This document shows positions 9,095 through 16,825 of a stretch of 64,000 bases of DNA, piece by piece; position 1 is the stretch's first letter; each line of letters opens with the position of its first letter. The translations under genes and the position numbers were made by a program. The DNA is taken from assembly GCA_020851785.1 (NCBI GenBank), contig JADZCC010000013.1, forward strand, positions 39,370-103,369, in the 5' to 3' direction. Source of the DNA: Anaerolineales bacterium. GTDB lineage: Bacteria > Chloroflexota > Anaerolineae > Anaerolineales > Villigracilaceae. Below the pieces are notes generated by a model. It was not told where the DNA came from, made no database searches, and was given only the letters and a program-made list of their open reading frames with translations.

Positions 9095-9481
9095 TTATTC
9101 GTTCTTCAAAATTTTCTGCACCAGTTCCACCAGGCCTTGCTCGCGCCCTTTCACAAAAAAAGCATTCGCGCCGCGCGCCACCGCGTCTTTGGCCTTGCTG
9201 ACTTCGTCGTACGCGGTCAGGATGATGACTGGCAGATTCGCGCGTTGTTTTTTCAAATCGTCCAGCAGGTCCAACCCGGCCCCGTTTTTAGGCGTACCGT
9301 CAAAACTGGGCATGTTCAAATCCAGCACGGCAATATCCACCGCCTGTACATTTTGAGCAAAGACCGCGCTCCCGCTCTGGCAGTCCTCAGCGGTCAACAC
9401 GTCGTATCCGGCGCGAAGCATGGTTTTCTCCAAACTGCGTTGCACCAATTTTTCGTCGTCCACCAAAAGAATAGTTGTCAT
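9095..9481 (-). CDS. Stand-alone CheY-like response regulator
   Basis: Single receiver domain of 128 residues. The acidic pocket is 'LLVDDE', the phospho-acceptor is D54 in 'AVLDLNMPSFDG', and the conserved Thr and Lys appear in 'VIILTAYDE' and 'FFVKG'. There is no DNA-binding or enzymatic output domain. The ATG at 9481 is chosen because GGAGGA lies just before it; a longer reading would run deep into the preceding kinase gene. Flanked on both sides by GAF kinases, it is the likely shuttle between them, or between them and the transporter. Confidence 0.92.
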   Translation of the reverse strand: MTTILLVDDEKLVQRSLEKTMLRAGYDVLTAEDCQSGSAVFAQNVQAVDIAVLDLNMPSFDGTPKNGAGLDLLDDLKKQRANLPVIILTAYDEVSKAKDAVARGANAFFVKGREQGLVELVQKILKNE

Positions 9482-9497
9482 TATCGTTCCTCCAAAA

Positions 9498-11387
9498 TTA
9501 TTTTTCAACCGGCAGGCGCACAAAAAATTTTGCGCCCTGCCCCGCTTCGCTTTCCAGCCAGATCTTGCCGCCATGCTGATTGACAATTTGCATGACCGCC
9601 GAAAGCCCCAACCCGGTTCCGCCGCTTCCGCCTTTGGTGGTAAAAAACGAAACCCAGATTTTTTCCTGAATCTCCGGCGCAATCCCGGGGCCGTTATCCT
9701 GCACCGTCACCAGCGCAAAGTTCGGGTCGGCGTCGCGGCTTCCGCGCACAATAATCTTCGGCGCGGGCGTGGCGCTTAAGGCCTCCCACGCGTTTTTGAT
9801 TAAGTTATTAAAAACCTGTTCCACTTGTCTCGCGTCCACATGTACAAGCGGCAGGTTCGCATCCCAATTCATTTCCACCGCGCCGTCAGGCAGGCCCATA
9901 TTGGCCACCGTTTCCGAAATCATCTCGCGCAACGAAACCGCCGCGTCGTTACGCTGGCGCGCCGGGCCAATCAGCCCTTCTTTGATGCTCAAGATCGTTT
10001 CGGCGCTGTTCTCGGCGATCTCCAAATCTTCCAGCAGAGATTCTACGCTGACCAAAGCCTGCAAACGATTCGGCTTCATGGCAGACATCTCGGCCAGCGT
10101 TTTCGGCAAATCCAAACCCTGGGCCTGCGCCTCTGCCTTGACCGTTTGCACGGCCGCGGCCAACGATTCATTTTCCAACGCCGATTCAGGCAGTTGCGAA
10201 ATCAAAGCCAAAAGATAGGTCACGTCTTCGCGGGCGCGTTTCACGCTCCCGGGGATGGGCGCGGCCTTGTTCCCCACCCAATGAATCGCCTCGCCGGTGG
10301 CGGTGGCGATGGCTTCGTAGGTTTTCGTGCGTAAAATTTCAGAGTTGGCGGCTTCCAACTTCAACATCAATTGCGCGTTATTCAACGCAATTGCAATTTG
10401 ATCCGCCATCGTTTGCAGGGAAGTCACGTCTTCCTCTGAAAAGGCATCCAACTCGTCGCTTTGCACCGTCACCGCGCCGAGCGCGCGCGCATCCACAATC
10501 AGCGGCAGGGCCATCTCCGAGCGCGTGTTCGGCAGATATGGATTTTGAAAGCGCGATTCTTCGCCCGCCACGTCCGAAGCGATCTGCGCCTGCTGAGTCA
10601 AAATGGATTTGCCAATCATGGAATTCTGATCAATCGGCAGGCGATAATTCCCGTCCAACATTTTGCGCCCGGCGGCGGCATATCCGGCGCGAAGAATCGC
10701 CGTTTGCCCATCTTCCGAAATCAAAAAGATGCCCGAATAATAAAAATTGAATTCGCTACAAATGATATTCACCGTGTGCTTGAGCAGGGCGTCCATATCC
10801 AAAATGGATGTGACCATTTGCCCGGCGCGCGCGGCGGTTTCCAGCAATTTATGCCTGCGCTCCAACATCGCGAACATCTTCTCGTTTTGTTGAAGCAAAT
10901 ATTTATTGCGTTCCACCGTGGCGCTCAATTGACGAATGCTTTCCTCCAGCCTTTGCACCAGTTCCTGTTGGTAGGCCTGCAAGTGTTGTTCAGCATCGTC
11001 CAGCTTTTCCACTTTGCCGTGAAAGTAAGCATTCACCAATTCTTCAAAATCATCGTCAATCGGTTTGGGGATGAACCCAATCGCGCCCGCGGCCAGCGCG
11101 CGCGCGCGCGCCTCGGGAGAAAGGTCAGCCGAGATGATGACAATCGGCGTGGCGGGCAACATTTTCTTCAAGCGCGTGGCGGCTTCGCTTCCGGTCATGT
11201 GCGGCAAATTATGGTCGAGCAAAATAATGTCGGGTTGGGTTTCCTCAGCCAACTGCAGGCCGTCCAACGGGTCGCCCGCTTCGAGGACGATAAACTTTTT
11301 AGAAAGCAAACGTCGCACCAAAGCGCGCGATTCCTCGCTATCTTGAATGTATAACAATTGGGGAAGTTGACGTGGGCTGGCGGCCAT
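9498..11387 (-). CDS. Soluble hybrid histidine kinase: receiver-GAF-kinase
   Basis: 629-residue cytoplasmic protein: an N-terminal receiver (about 8-125, acceptor D58 in 'DIILLDHNLPHM'), a coiled coil (about 128-180), one GAF domain (about 185-340), H369 in 'GEAIHWVGNKAAPIP' as candidate phospho-acceptor, a long helical spacer, and HATPase_c (N-box 'VEQVFNNLIKNAWEA', G1 'VQDNGPGIA', G2 'GTGLGLSAVMQIV'). It is clearly paralogous to the other kinase of this operon, with the receiver at the opposite end. The ATG at 11387 is preferred over a TTG at 11435 that would overlap the ATPase gene; it begins 10 bases after that gene's stop. No membrane helix is present. Confidence 0.9.
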   Translation of the reverse strand: MAASPRQLPQLLYIQDSEESRALVRRLLSKKFIVLEAGDPLDGLQLAEETQPDIILLDHNLPHMTGSEAATRLKKMLPATPIVIISADLSPEARARALAAGAIGFIPKPIDDDFEELVNAYFHGKVEKLDDAEQHLQAYQQELVQRLEESIRQLSATVERNKYLLQQNEKMFAMLERRHKLLETAARAGQMVTSILDMDALLKHTVNIICSEFNFYYSGIFLISEDGQTAILRAGYAAAGRKMLDGNYRLPIDQNSMIGKSILTQQAQIASDVAGEESRFQNPYLPNTRSEMALPLIVDARALGAVTVQSDELDAFSEEDVTSLQTMADQIAIALNNAQLMLKLEAANSEILRTKTYEAIATATGEAIHWVGNKAAPIPGSVKRAREDVTYLLALISQLPESALENESLAAAVQTVKAEAQAQGLDLPKTLAEMSAMKPNRLQALVSVESLLEDLEIAENSAETILSIKEGLIGPARQRNDAAVSLREMISETVANMGLPDGAVEMNWDANLPLVHVDARQVEQVFNNLIKNAWEALSATPAPKIIVRGSRDADPNFALVTVQDNGPGIAPEIQEKIWVSFFTTKGGSGGTGLGLSAVMQIVNQHGGKIWLESEAGQGAKFFVRLPVEK

Positions 11388-11397
11388 GATTAATCCG

Positions 11398-12510
11398 TTA
11401 TTTTGAAAATGCGTCTGTGGCTTGTTGAACGGCAAGGCGCCGCTGAATGATTTGTTCGATGGCCTCGGCCGTAATTGGCGATTCGTTCAACACGCGCACA
11501 AAATCAGACTTCGGCAGGGTGACAATTTCAACGGGCATTTTCCCAGCCCGCACTTCCCGCGCGGAGGGTTCGCCGCGCAGTAATTCCGTCTCTGCAAAAA
11601 ATTCGCCAGCCTGATATTGCTCCAGCGCGCCCTGCTTCACAATGTAGAAGCAATCCACCTCTGTGCCTTTGGCCAAAATAACTTCACCCGCCTGATACAC
11701 GCGGGTCTGGGCCAACCGGGTAAATTCCAGCATGTGACGATGGCGAAGTTTGGGCAGGGCTTTGGAAATCGCTTCGTTAATCAACTCGCCGTCGGAGAGG
11801 ATGATATTACGATGCGTGCGGGAAGTCAGCGAAGGGTCGTGGGTCACCATCACCACCGTTTTGCCCTGCGCCACAAATTGTTCAAAGAGTTGGATGATCG
11901 TATCCGCCGAGCGGGTATCCAAATTTCCCGTCGGCTCGTCCGCCACCAGCAAGGGCGGGTCGCAGGCCATGGCGCGGGCAATCGCGGCCAGCTGTTGCTG
12001 ACCCGTGGAGACCAAAACCGGCAGTTTGTTTGCAAACGCTTCCAGCCCCACCAATTTGAGCAATTCCAGCGCGCGCTTGGGGCGTTCGTCGAAATCGTAC
12101 AGGTTCACATAATCCATGGGAAGCATGACGTTTTCAAGGAGCGTGAGCATGGGCAGGAGTTGAAAGAATTGGAAGACGATGCCCAAATTCTTGCCGCGCC
12201 ATTTGGAGCGCTGGCTTTCACTGACGCCCGTGTAGATGTCGTTCGCATTCACCACCACCTGACCTTCGGTGGGATGGTCAATGCCGGTGATCATATTGAG
12301 CAGGGTGGATTTGCCGCTCCCCGACTTGCCCACTACGGAAACAAACTCGCCGCGCTTGATGGTGAGATCCACGCCTTTGAGGACGGTGAACACTCCCGCC
12401 GCGTTGGAAAAGCGCTTGATGACGCCGCGTAGTTCGATCATGGCGTCGGGATGCGAAGCTGAATCTCGGACGAGATCCGCCTTCCGTTTGGCGCGCGAAG
12501 CGTCTTTCAT
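11398..12510 (-). CDS. ABC ATPase fused to a cyclic-nucleotide-binding-like domain
   Basis: 370-residue LolD/MacB-type ATPase: Walker A 'GKSGSGKST', Q-loop region, Walker B '[12 protein letters not shown]', H-loop 'MVTHD'. The ABC signature is altered to 'VSTGQQQLAAIARA', with Ser-Thr-Gly in place of the usual Ser-Gly-Gly. After residue 250 follows a Crp-type beta-roll ('AGEVILAKGTEVDCFYIVKQ' ... 'GEFFAETELLRGEPSAREV'); the phosphate-binding cassette is partly kept but lacks the usual Pro-Arg-Ala arginine, so ligand binding is uncertain. The ATG overlaps the stop of the partner ATPase by four bases (ATGA), suggesting translational coupling and a heterodimeric ATPase pair. The fusion may let a small ligand gate transport. 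Confidence 0.9.
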   Translation of the reverse strand: MKDASRAKRKADLVRDSASHPDAMIELRGVIKRFSNAAGVFTVLKGVDLTIKRGEFVSVVGKSGSGKSTLLNMITGIDHPTEGQVVVNANDIYTGVSESQRSKWRGKNLGIVFQFFQLLPMLTLLENVMLPMDYVNLYDFDERPKRALELLKLVGLEAFANKLPVLVSTGQQQLAAIARAMACDPPLLVADEPTGNLDTRSADTIIQLFEQFVAQGKTVVMVTHDPSLTSRTHRNIILSDGELINEAISKALPKLRHRHMLEFTRLAQTRVYQAGEVILAKGTEVDCFYIVKQGALEQYQAGEFFAETELLRGEPSAREVRAGKMPVEIVTLPKSDFVRVLNESPITAEAIEQIIQRRLAVQQATDAFSK

Positions 12511-13241
12511 TTTCGCCTCCGAAGCATGGTGCGATCAAATTCCGTCTGCGCTTCGGCCAGTTCGCCATCCACGATGGTTAAACTTCGGGAGAAGCGGCTG
12601 GCCAGCCCCAGGTCGTGCGTGACCATGATGATGGTTTTACCGCGTTCCTCCACCAGTTGGCTGAACACGTCGAAGATGTGATCGGCGGTGACTGAATCCA
12701 AACTGCCGGTGGGTTCGTCGGCCACGAGGACGGGCGGGTCGTTGGCCAGCGCGCGCGCAATGGCCACGCGCTGTTGTTGCCCGCCGGAAATAAAGCTCGG
12801 CAGTTTATGGGCGTGTTCGGCCAATTCCATGAGTTCCAATAATTCCAGGGCGCGCTCTTTGGCCTTGCGCGGGTTAAAGTGGTTCGAGAGGTCCATGGGG
12901 AGCATGATATTTTCCGCCAGCGTGAGCATGGGCAGAAGTTGAAAGGATTGATAGACCACGCCCATGTTTTTGCCGCGCCAACTGGCGCGCTGGTCTTCCG
13001 TGAGTTGATGAATGGACAGGCGTTCGCCTTCGGCTTGAAAGCAGACTTCCCCGCTGGTGAGTTGATCCACGCCGTTGAGCATGTTGAGGAGCGTGGATTT
13101 GCCCGCGCCGGATTTGCCCACCACGCCCAGAAATTCGCCCGCTGTAATTTCGAGGTTGATGTTTTTCAACGCCACAAAATCGCCGGCGGCGGTGGAATAG
13201 GTTTTATTGACGTTCTGCAGTTCGAGGATGGTCGAGGTCAT
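12507..13241 (-). CDS. ABC transporter ATP-binding protein (LolD/MacB type)
   Basis: 244-residue ATPase with canonical motifs: Walker A 'GKSGAGKST', signature '[15 protein letters not shown]', Walker B '[12 protein letters not shown]', H-loop 'MVTHD'. It is the standard partner of FtsX-type permeases and here precedes a second, cNMP-fused ATPase with a degenerate signature. This pair fits an asymmetric NBD dimer in which this subunit completes the active site, though homodimers are possible. It starts six bases after the regulator gene and overlaps the next gene by four bases. Confidence 0.95.
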   Translation of the reverse strand: MTSTILELQNVNKTYSTAAGDFVALKNINLEITAGEFLGVVGKSGAGKSTLLNMLNGVDQLTSGEVCFQAEGERLSIHQLTEDQRASWRGKNMGVVYQSFQLLPMLTLAENIMLPMDLSNHFNPRKAKERALELLELMELAEHAHKLPSFISGGQQQRVAIARALANDPPVLVADEPTGSLDSVTADHIFDVFSQLVEERGKTIIMVTHDLGLASRFSRSLTIVDGELAEAQTEFDRTMLRRRK

Positions 13242-13247
13242 ATTTTT

Positions 13248-13556
13248 TCAACTGGTCTTGTTCATAAAGTCTTGCAACTGCTGACGGTATTTAGCCAGCG
13301 CCTTTTGGCCGATGGCGGTGAGCTTACAAACGGTAAGCGGCAATTTGCCTTTGAAAGTTTTTTCAATTTTCACATATCCGGCTTCTTCCAATTTGGAGAG
13401 GTGCGCCGATAAATTGCCTTTGGTTAGGCCGGTTTCGCGTTGCAAAAAGACAAAGTCTGCGCTGACTACGCCCGAAAGGATGGTGGCAATTAATAAACGC
13501 GCCGGTTCATGAATCAGCCGATCCACGTCGGTGAGGTTGCGTAAATTAGCGTTCAT
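13248..13556 (-). CDS. Winged-helix transcriptional regulator (HTH_34/MarR-like)
   Basis: 102-residue protein with one winged helix: 'IHEPARLLIATILSG', recognition region 'ETGLTKGNLSAHLSKLEEAGYV', then the wing 'KTFKGKLPLTVCKLTAIG'. This is the small-regulator family often encoded with ABC transporters and membrane proteins. The ATG at 13556 lies within the end of the upstream membrane-protein gene (11-base overlap), so the two are translationally coupled. It is the only DNA-binding protein of the operon and the best candidate for binding the direct repeats at 14205-14231 to autoregulate. Confidence 0.88.
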   Translation of the reverse strand: MNANLRNLTDVDRLIHEPARLLIATILSGVVSADFVFLQRETGLTKGNLSAHLSKLEEAGYVKIEKTFKGKLPLTVCKLTAIGQKALAKYRQQLQDFMNKTS

Positions 13557-14196
13557 CCGCAGTCTCCGTCGTGGGCAGGGGGTTTTCGCGCAGATATTTC
13601 CTGAGCGTGAGCGCGCCGGTAACGAGCATGGCGCAACCAAACAGGGCAAAAAACAAACTGACGCTATATTGGGGAAGCCAGTTCAGGAGCGAAGCGCCAA
13701 TTCCGGCAAGGAGCGCCACGCCCGCCAGCCGGTAAAAACGATTCAACTCCACCACACGCGGGCGAATAGCCATCAGCGCCAGAGCAATCAGCGCGCCCAG
13801 AAAACCGGGGAGCCAGCGAAACGTCCCCACCCATTCGCCAACGCCCATGATCAAAATAACGAATCCGGCGAACGAGGCAAAGATAAAGATTTTGGCTAAA
13901 AATTTTTCTTTTTTCGTCGGGTAATATTCCACGTAGCCAGTGCGCGGATAGGTAATGTGCTGTTTGAAAATATTAATCAGTTTCGTGGTCAGGAAAATGC
14001 CGAGCAGTAAAATTAAAACCAGGCCGCCATCCAGATAGAGTGGGGCTTTGGAATCCACCGGAAGCCATTGGTGCCCGGCCACGTACGCGGCCAGCAAAAT
14101 AAACAACCCGCCAACGACCATTTCGCCCAGGCCGTCTTTAAACCAGTAGCGTCGTACGCGCTGTTGAATTTCTCTAAAGTCAGGTTCCATGCTCAT
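13546..14196 (-). CDS. Uncharacterised polytopic membrane protein, first gene of ABC operon
   Basis: 216 residues from the ATG at 14196 (a second ATG at 14190 is equally possible). The N-terminus is soluble and charged ('MEPDFREIQQRVRRYWFKDG'), followed by about six hydrophobic segments. No catalytic motif is recognised. It overlaps the winged-helix gene, a pairing that suggests either a membrane sensor that sequesters the regulator or an accessory transporter subunit; neither is shown by sequence. No Shine-Dalgarno is visible, and two direct repeats lie 9 bases upstream. Confidence 0.7.
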   Translation of the reverse strand: MSMEPDFREIQQRVRRYWFKDGLGEMVVGGLFILLAAYVAGHQWLPVDSKAPLYLDGGLVLILLLGIFLTTKLINIFKQHITYPRTGYVEYYPTKKEKFLAKIFIFASFAGFVILIMGVGEWVGTFRWLPGFLGALIALALMAIRPRVVELNRFYRLAGVALLAGIGASLLNWLPQYSVSLFFALFGCAMLVTGALTLRKYLRENPLPTTETADER

Positions 14197-14204
14197 ATAA
14201 AAAT

Positions 14205-14231
14205 AAACCAGTTTGTATTGCAAACCAGTTT
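14205..14231. promoter_or_regulatory. Two direct repeats AAACCAGTTT, probable operator
   Basis: AAACCAGTTT occurs at 14205-14214 and again at 14222-14231 (17-base period); each copy is itself nearly palindromic (AAAC-CA-GTTT). They lie immediately upstream of the first gene of the ABC/kinase operon where promoter elements would be, as expected for an operator of the co-encoded winged-helix protein. A possible overlapping -35/-10 pair on the complement strand is too weak to assign. Confidence 0.6.
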
Positions 14232-14275
14232 ACATCTTACGCGAAAGGCGGGAGTCTGTCAAGTTTTGGGGTTTA

Positions 14276-14908
14276 CTATTTTGATAGGCAGGCGATCAAA
14301 TCCAGCGCGGCGTCGCTGGTTTCGGCAGTGGTCAGCGCCAACACGGGGGCTTTTCCCGCCGAGTACAGTTTACGCAGAGAACTGGTCAGCCAGCGTTGCG
14401 GCAAAATGCCGATGGAATTAGGGTCAGACTGAAGCGCATCGGTCATGGCTTGCGGGTCCGCGGCAATGCGCGCCACAGCGGAAACGCTTCGCGCCTTCAT
14501 CACGGCCTGGTCAAACCACGTTTGCACATCCGCATCTGAAGCATAGACCCAAACCTGCGGGGTTGCAGAATCCCACCCGGTAAATAAATTTTGCGTTTCT
14601 TCCAAACTTAAACTTTGCAAAGGGGTTTGCTGATTGGCCACGACTAACACTTCCTCTTCGCCCACTTGATAGGCAGGCGAAGTTAAAGGCGTCGGCTCGC
14701 CCAAACGCAGGTAAATTTGCGGGGCCTCAGACTCAACCCGCAACACCACAGATTGGGCATTGGCGCAGACAAACAATTCAGCCAGCCAGGGCTGGGTAGA
14801 GAGCGTGGCGTACACGGTCACAACCTGCGGCGCGGGAGTTTGACCGGCTGAAGCGCAGGCGGTTAATAACCAGCAAGTCGCCAGCCAGGTAGCGATTCTT
14901 TTTACCAC
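14276..14908 (-). CDS. Lipoprotein with periplasmic-binding-protein-like fold
   Basis: 210 residues starting at a GTG that overlaps the M20 peptidase gene by seven bases. The signal ends in lipobox 'LLTACAS'. The mature part resembles the PstS-like substrate-binding superfamily: 'SLSLEETQNLFTGWDSATP', then a 'VWVYASDADVQTWFD' segment and the 'DPNSIGILPQRWL' motif that in PBPs reads as Gly-Ile near the hinge. It is shorter than phosphate-binding proteins (about 300 residues) and has no transporter beside it, so a surface binding or signalling role is possible. Last gene of the tgt operon. Confidence 0.65.
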   Translation of the reverse strand: MVKRIATWLATCWLLTACASAGQTPAPQVVTVYATLSTQPWLAELFVCANAQSVVLRVESEAPQIYLRLGEPTPLTSPAYQVGEEEVLVVANQQTPLQSLSLEETQNLFTGWDSATPQVWVYASDADVQTWFDQAVMKARSVSAVARIAADPQAMTDALQSDPNSIGILPQRWLTSSLRKLYSAGKAPVLALTTAETSDAALDLIACLSK

Positions 14909-15990
14909 CGCTTCATCAACTCCACGAGCAGGTTCTTTTTTTCTTCCAGCGAATCCTCGTAAATAAATTCCCGTTCCGAATGATAGCCCTCGCCCACTGC
15001 GCCCATGCCGTCCAACAAGGGAATGCCCAGCGGAGCGACAAAGTTTCCATCTGAGCCGCCGCCTGTGCCGCCGGATTTCAACTCCAGCCCAATGTGCGCG
15101 GCAATGGCTTTGGCTTTTTCAAACGTGGCTTTCATCGTGGCGTCGAACGGCATGGGCGGACGATTCAGCCCGCCCGTAATGTTGAGCGTCGTCCCTTCCA
15201 CAACCGGCTTAAAGGCGTTAACTTCCGCTTCAATCCTTTGCCATTCTTCGGGTTGCAACACGCGCACATCTACTTCAATCGAAGCGCGGTCGGGGACGAC
15301 GTTTGTCGCCGTGCCGCCACGAATCAGCCCGACGTTGAGCGTGGTTTGTTTGGAATAATCGGTGAGCTTTTGAAAGGCCAGGGTTTGATGGGCAATTTCC
15401 TCGATGGCGTTGCGCCCTTGCGCGTGATCGCCGCCTGCGTGCGCGGCGCGTCCCTGCGCTTCCACGTGAAAACCGCCCACGCCTTTGCGCCAGGTTTTTA
15501 GCGAACCATCCGGCAGGGCGGCCTCAAAGACTAAAACCAGTTGCGCCTGACGCGCCAACTCCTCAATCCACTTTCGGGAACTGCCGCTTCCAATCTCTTC
15601 GTCTGACGTGCAAAGCAAAGTAACAGATTTGTTGAGCGCGTTCGTCGCTTGAAGTTCGGCGATGGCGGAAAGACAAATGACGATGCCCGCTTTCATATCC
15701 AACACGCCCGGGCCGTAAATTTTGCCATCCGCTTCACGGTAAGGCATGGATTGTAAAGTTCCAAGCGGAAAGACCGTATCCATGTGGCAGAGGAAGAGGA
15801 AATTATCCGCGCCACTCCCCCACCTGGCGACGACATGTTTTCCGACAGCTGGGTTTTCCAGCGTTTGAATTTTCGCGCCCAAGTCCCCAGCCGCTGAAAT
15901 CACCAGGTCGGCCACACGATTCACCGCCGCGGAATCATGCGAGGGCGATTCGGTTTCGACGAGACGTTTGAGCAAAAGTTTGGGATTCAT
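14902..15990 (-). CDS. M20 family metallopeptidase (glutamate carboxypeptidase-like)
   Basis: 362-residue zinc amidohydrolase of the M20/ArgE-DapE-CPG2 family. Metal ligands and catalytic residues are visible: 'CHMDTVFP' (H69, D71), 'GVLDMKAG' (D98), 'TSDEEIGSGSSRK' (E131/E132) and the late 'GTGGGSDGNF'. The dimerisation insert begins with 'GRAAHAGGDHAQGRNAI'. It probably removes a C-terminal residue (such as glutamate) from a small peptide or folate-like substrate; the exact substrate is not deducible. The ATG at 15990 overlaps the uppP stop by one base (TGATG); a GTG three bases earlier is also possible. Confidence 0.9.
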   Translation of the reverse strand: MNPKLLLKRLVETESPSHDSAAVNRVADLVISAAGDLGAKIQTLENPAVGKHVVARWGSGADNFLFLCHMDTVFPLGTLQSMPYREADGKIYGPGVLDMKAGIVICLSAIAELQATNALNKSVTLLCTSDEEIGSGSSRKWIEELARQAQLVLVFEAALPDGSLKTWRKGVGGFHVEAQGRAAHAGGDHAQGRNAIEEIAHQTLAFQKLTDYSKQTTLNVGLIRGGTATNVVPDRASIEVDVRVLQPEEWQRIEAEVNAFKPVVEGTTLNITGGLNRPPMPFDATMKATFEKAKAIAAHIGLELKSGGTGGGSDGNFVAPLGIPLLDGMGAVGEGYHSEREFIYEDSLEEKKNLLVELMKRW

Positions 15991-16799
15991 CACTTAATCA
16001 AAAGGAGCAGTCCGAGCGCGGCACAATAAGCGGAAAAAATGTACAACGAGCGTTTGCTCAAATAAGCAATTAACCACTTGATCGAAAACCAGCCGACCAC
16101 CCCGGCCGTAAGACAGCCAATGATGAGATATCCAAAAAGCTCGTGCGTGCCCGTCATGCGAATCACTTCAAGGGATTGATAGGCGCCCGCCGCCAGCAAA
16201 ATGGGGGCCGACATAAGAAAGGCAAAGCGCGCCGCAGATGCGCGGTCAAAGCCGCGAAGCATCCCTCCGGCGATGGTGCTTCCCGAGCGCGAGGCGCCCG
16301 GGAAAATGGCCAGGGTTTGAAACAGGCCCACAAATAAAGCGTCCGCCCAGGTGGCGGAGTCGAGCGTACGTTGGCGTTTATCCAAAACTTCCACCAAAGT
16401 CAGTAAAATCGCCGTAACCACTAAGCGAATCCCGGCCTGCGCGAACGGTTCTGCAAACATGGTCTCAACTACGTCTTTGAGCAGAAAACCAACCGTCAGC
16501 GCGGGCAAGGTTGCAATGATAATGTACCAGCCCAGGCGGGCGTGAAAATCATCAAAGGGTTTATGTTTAAGCAGGCCTGAAAGAAAGGCGCAAACAATTT
16601 GCCAGATGTCCTTCCAAAAGAAAACCAGCATAGCCGCAACCGTACCCAACTGTACGACGACGGAGAAGGCTATCATTCGCTCGTCGGCTGAAATTCCAAG
16701 CAGGCGGCCAAAAATCAACAAATGCGCCGTGGATGAAACGGGGATAAATTCGGTCAGTCCTTGAATTACGCCGAGGACAAAGGCATTAAAGATCGTCAT
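15990..16799 (-). CDS. uppP: Undecaprenyl-diphosphate phosphatase
   Basis: Integral membrane phosphatase (BacA family) that recycles undecaprenyl diphosphate to the monophosphate carrier for cell-wall and glycan synthesis; it also gives bacitracin tolerance. Both family motifs are present: 'GLTEFIPVSSTAHL' near residue 15 with the catalytic Glu, and 'FPGASRSGSTIAGGMLRG' with the essential Arg/Ser. Length 269 residues and about eight hydrophobic segments match the family. It lies between tgt and the M20 peptidase in one operon with gaps of 26 and -1 bases. Confidence 0.95.
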   Translation of the reverse strand: MTIFNAFVLGVIQGLTEFIPVSSTAHLLIFGRLLGISADERMIAFSVVVQLGTVAAMLVFFWKDIWQIVCAFLSGLLKHKPFDDFHARLGWYIIIATLPALTVGFLLKDVVETMFAEPFAQAGIRLVVTAILLTLVEVLDKRQRTLDSATWADALFVGLFQTLAIFPGASRSGSTIAGGMLRGFDRASAARFAFLMSAPILLAAGAYQSLEVIRMTGTHELFGYLIIGCLTAGVVGWFSIKWLIAYLSKRSLYIFSAYCAALGLLLLIK

Positions 16800-16825
16800 A
16801 AATTTATTTTCACCATAGAGGCGCG

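Noticed and set aside
11096..11111. Alternating GC run of 16 bases, possible Z-DNA
   Set aside because: It falls inside the coding sequence for an Ala/Arg-rich helix of the receiver domain and is explained by codon bias.
10461..11354. 297-codon open frame opposite the receiver-GAF kinase
   Set aside because: Shadow of a GC-biased gene; the minus-strand frame has clear receiver and GAF motifs.
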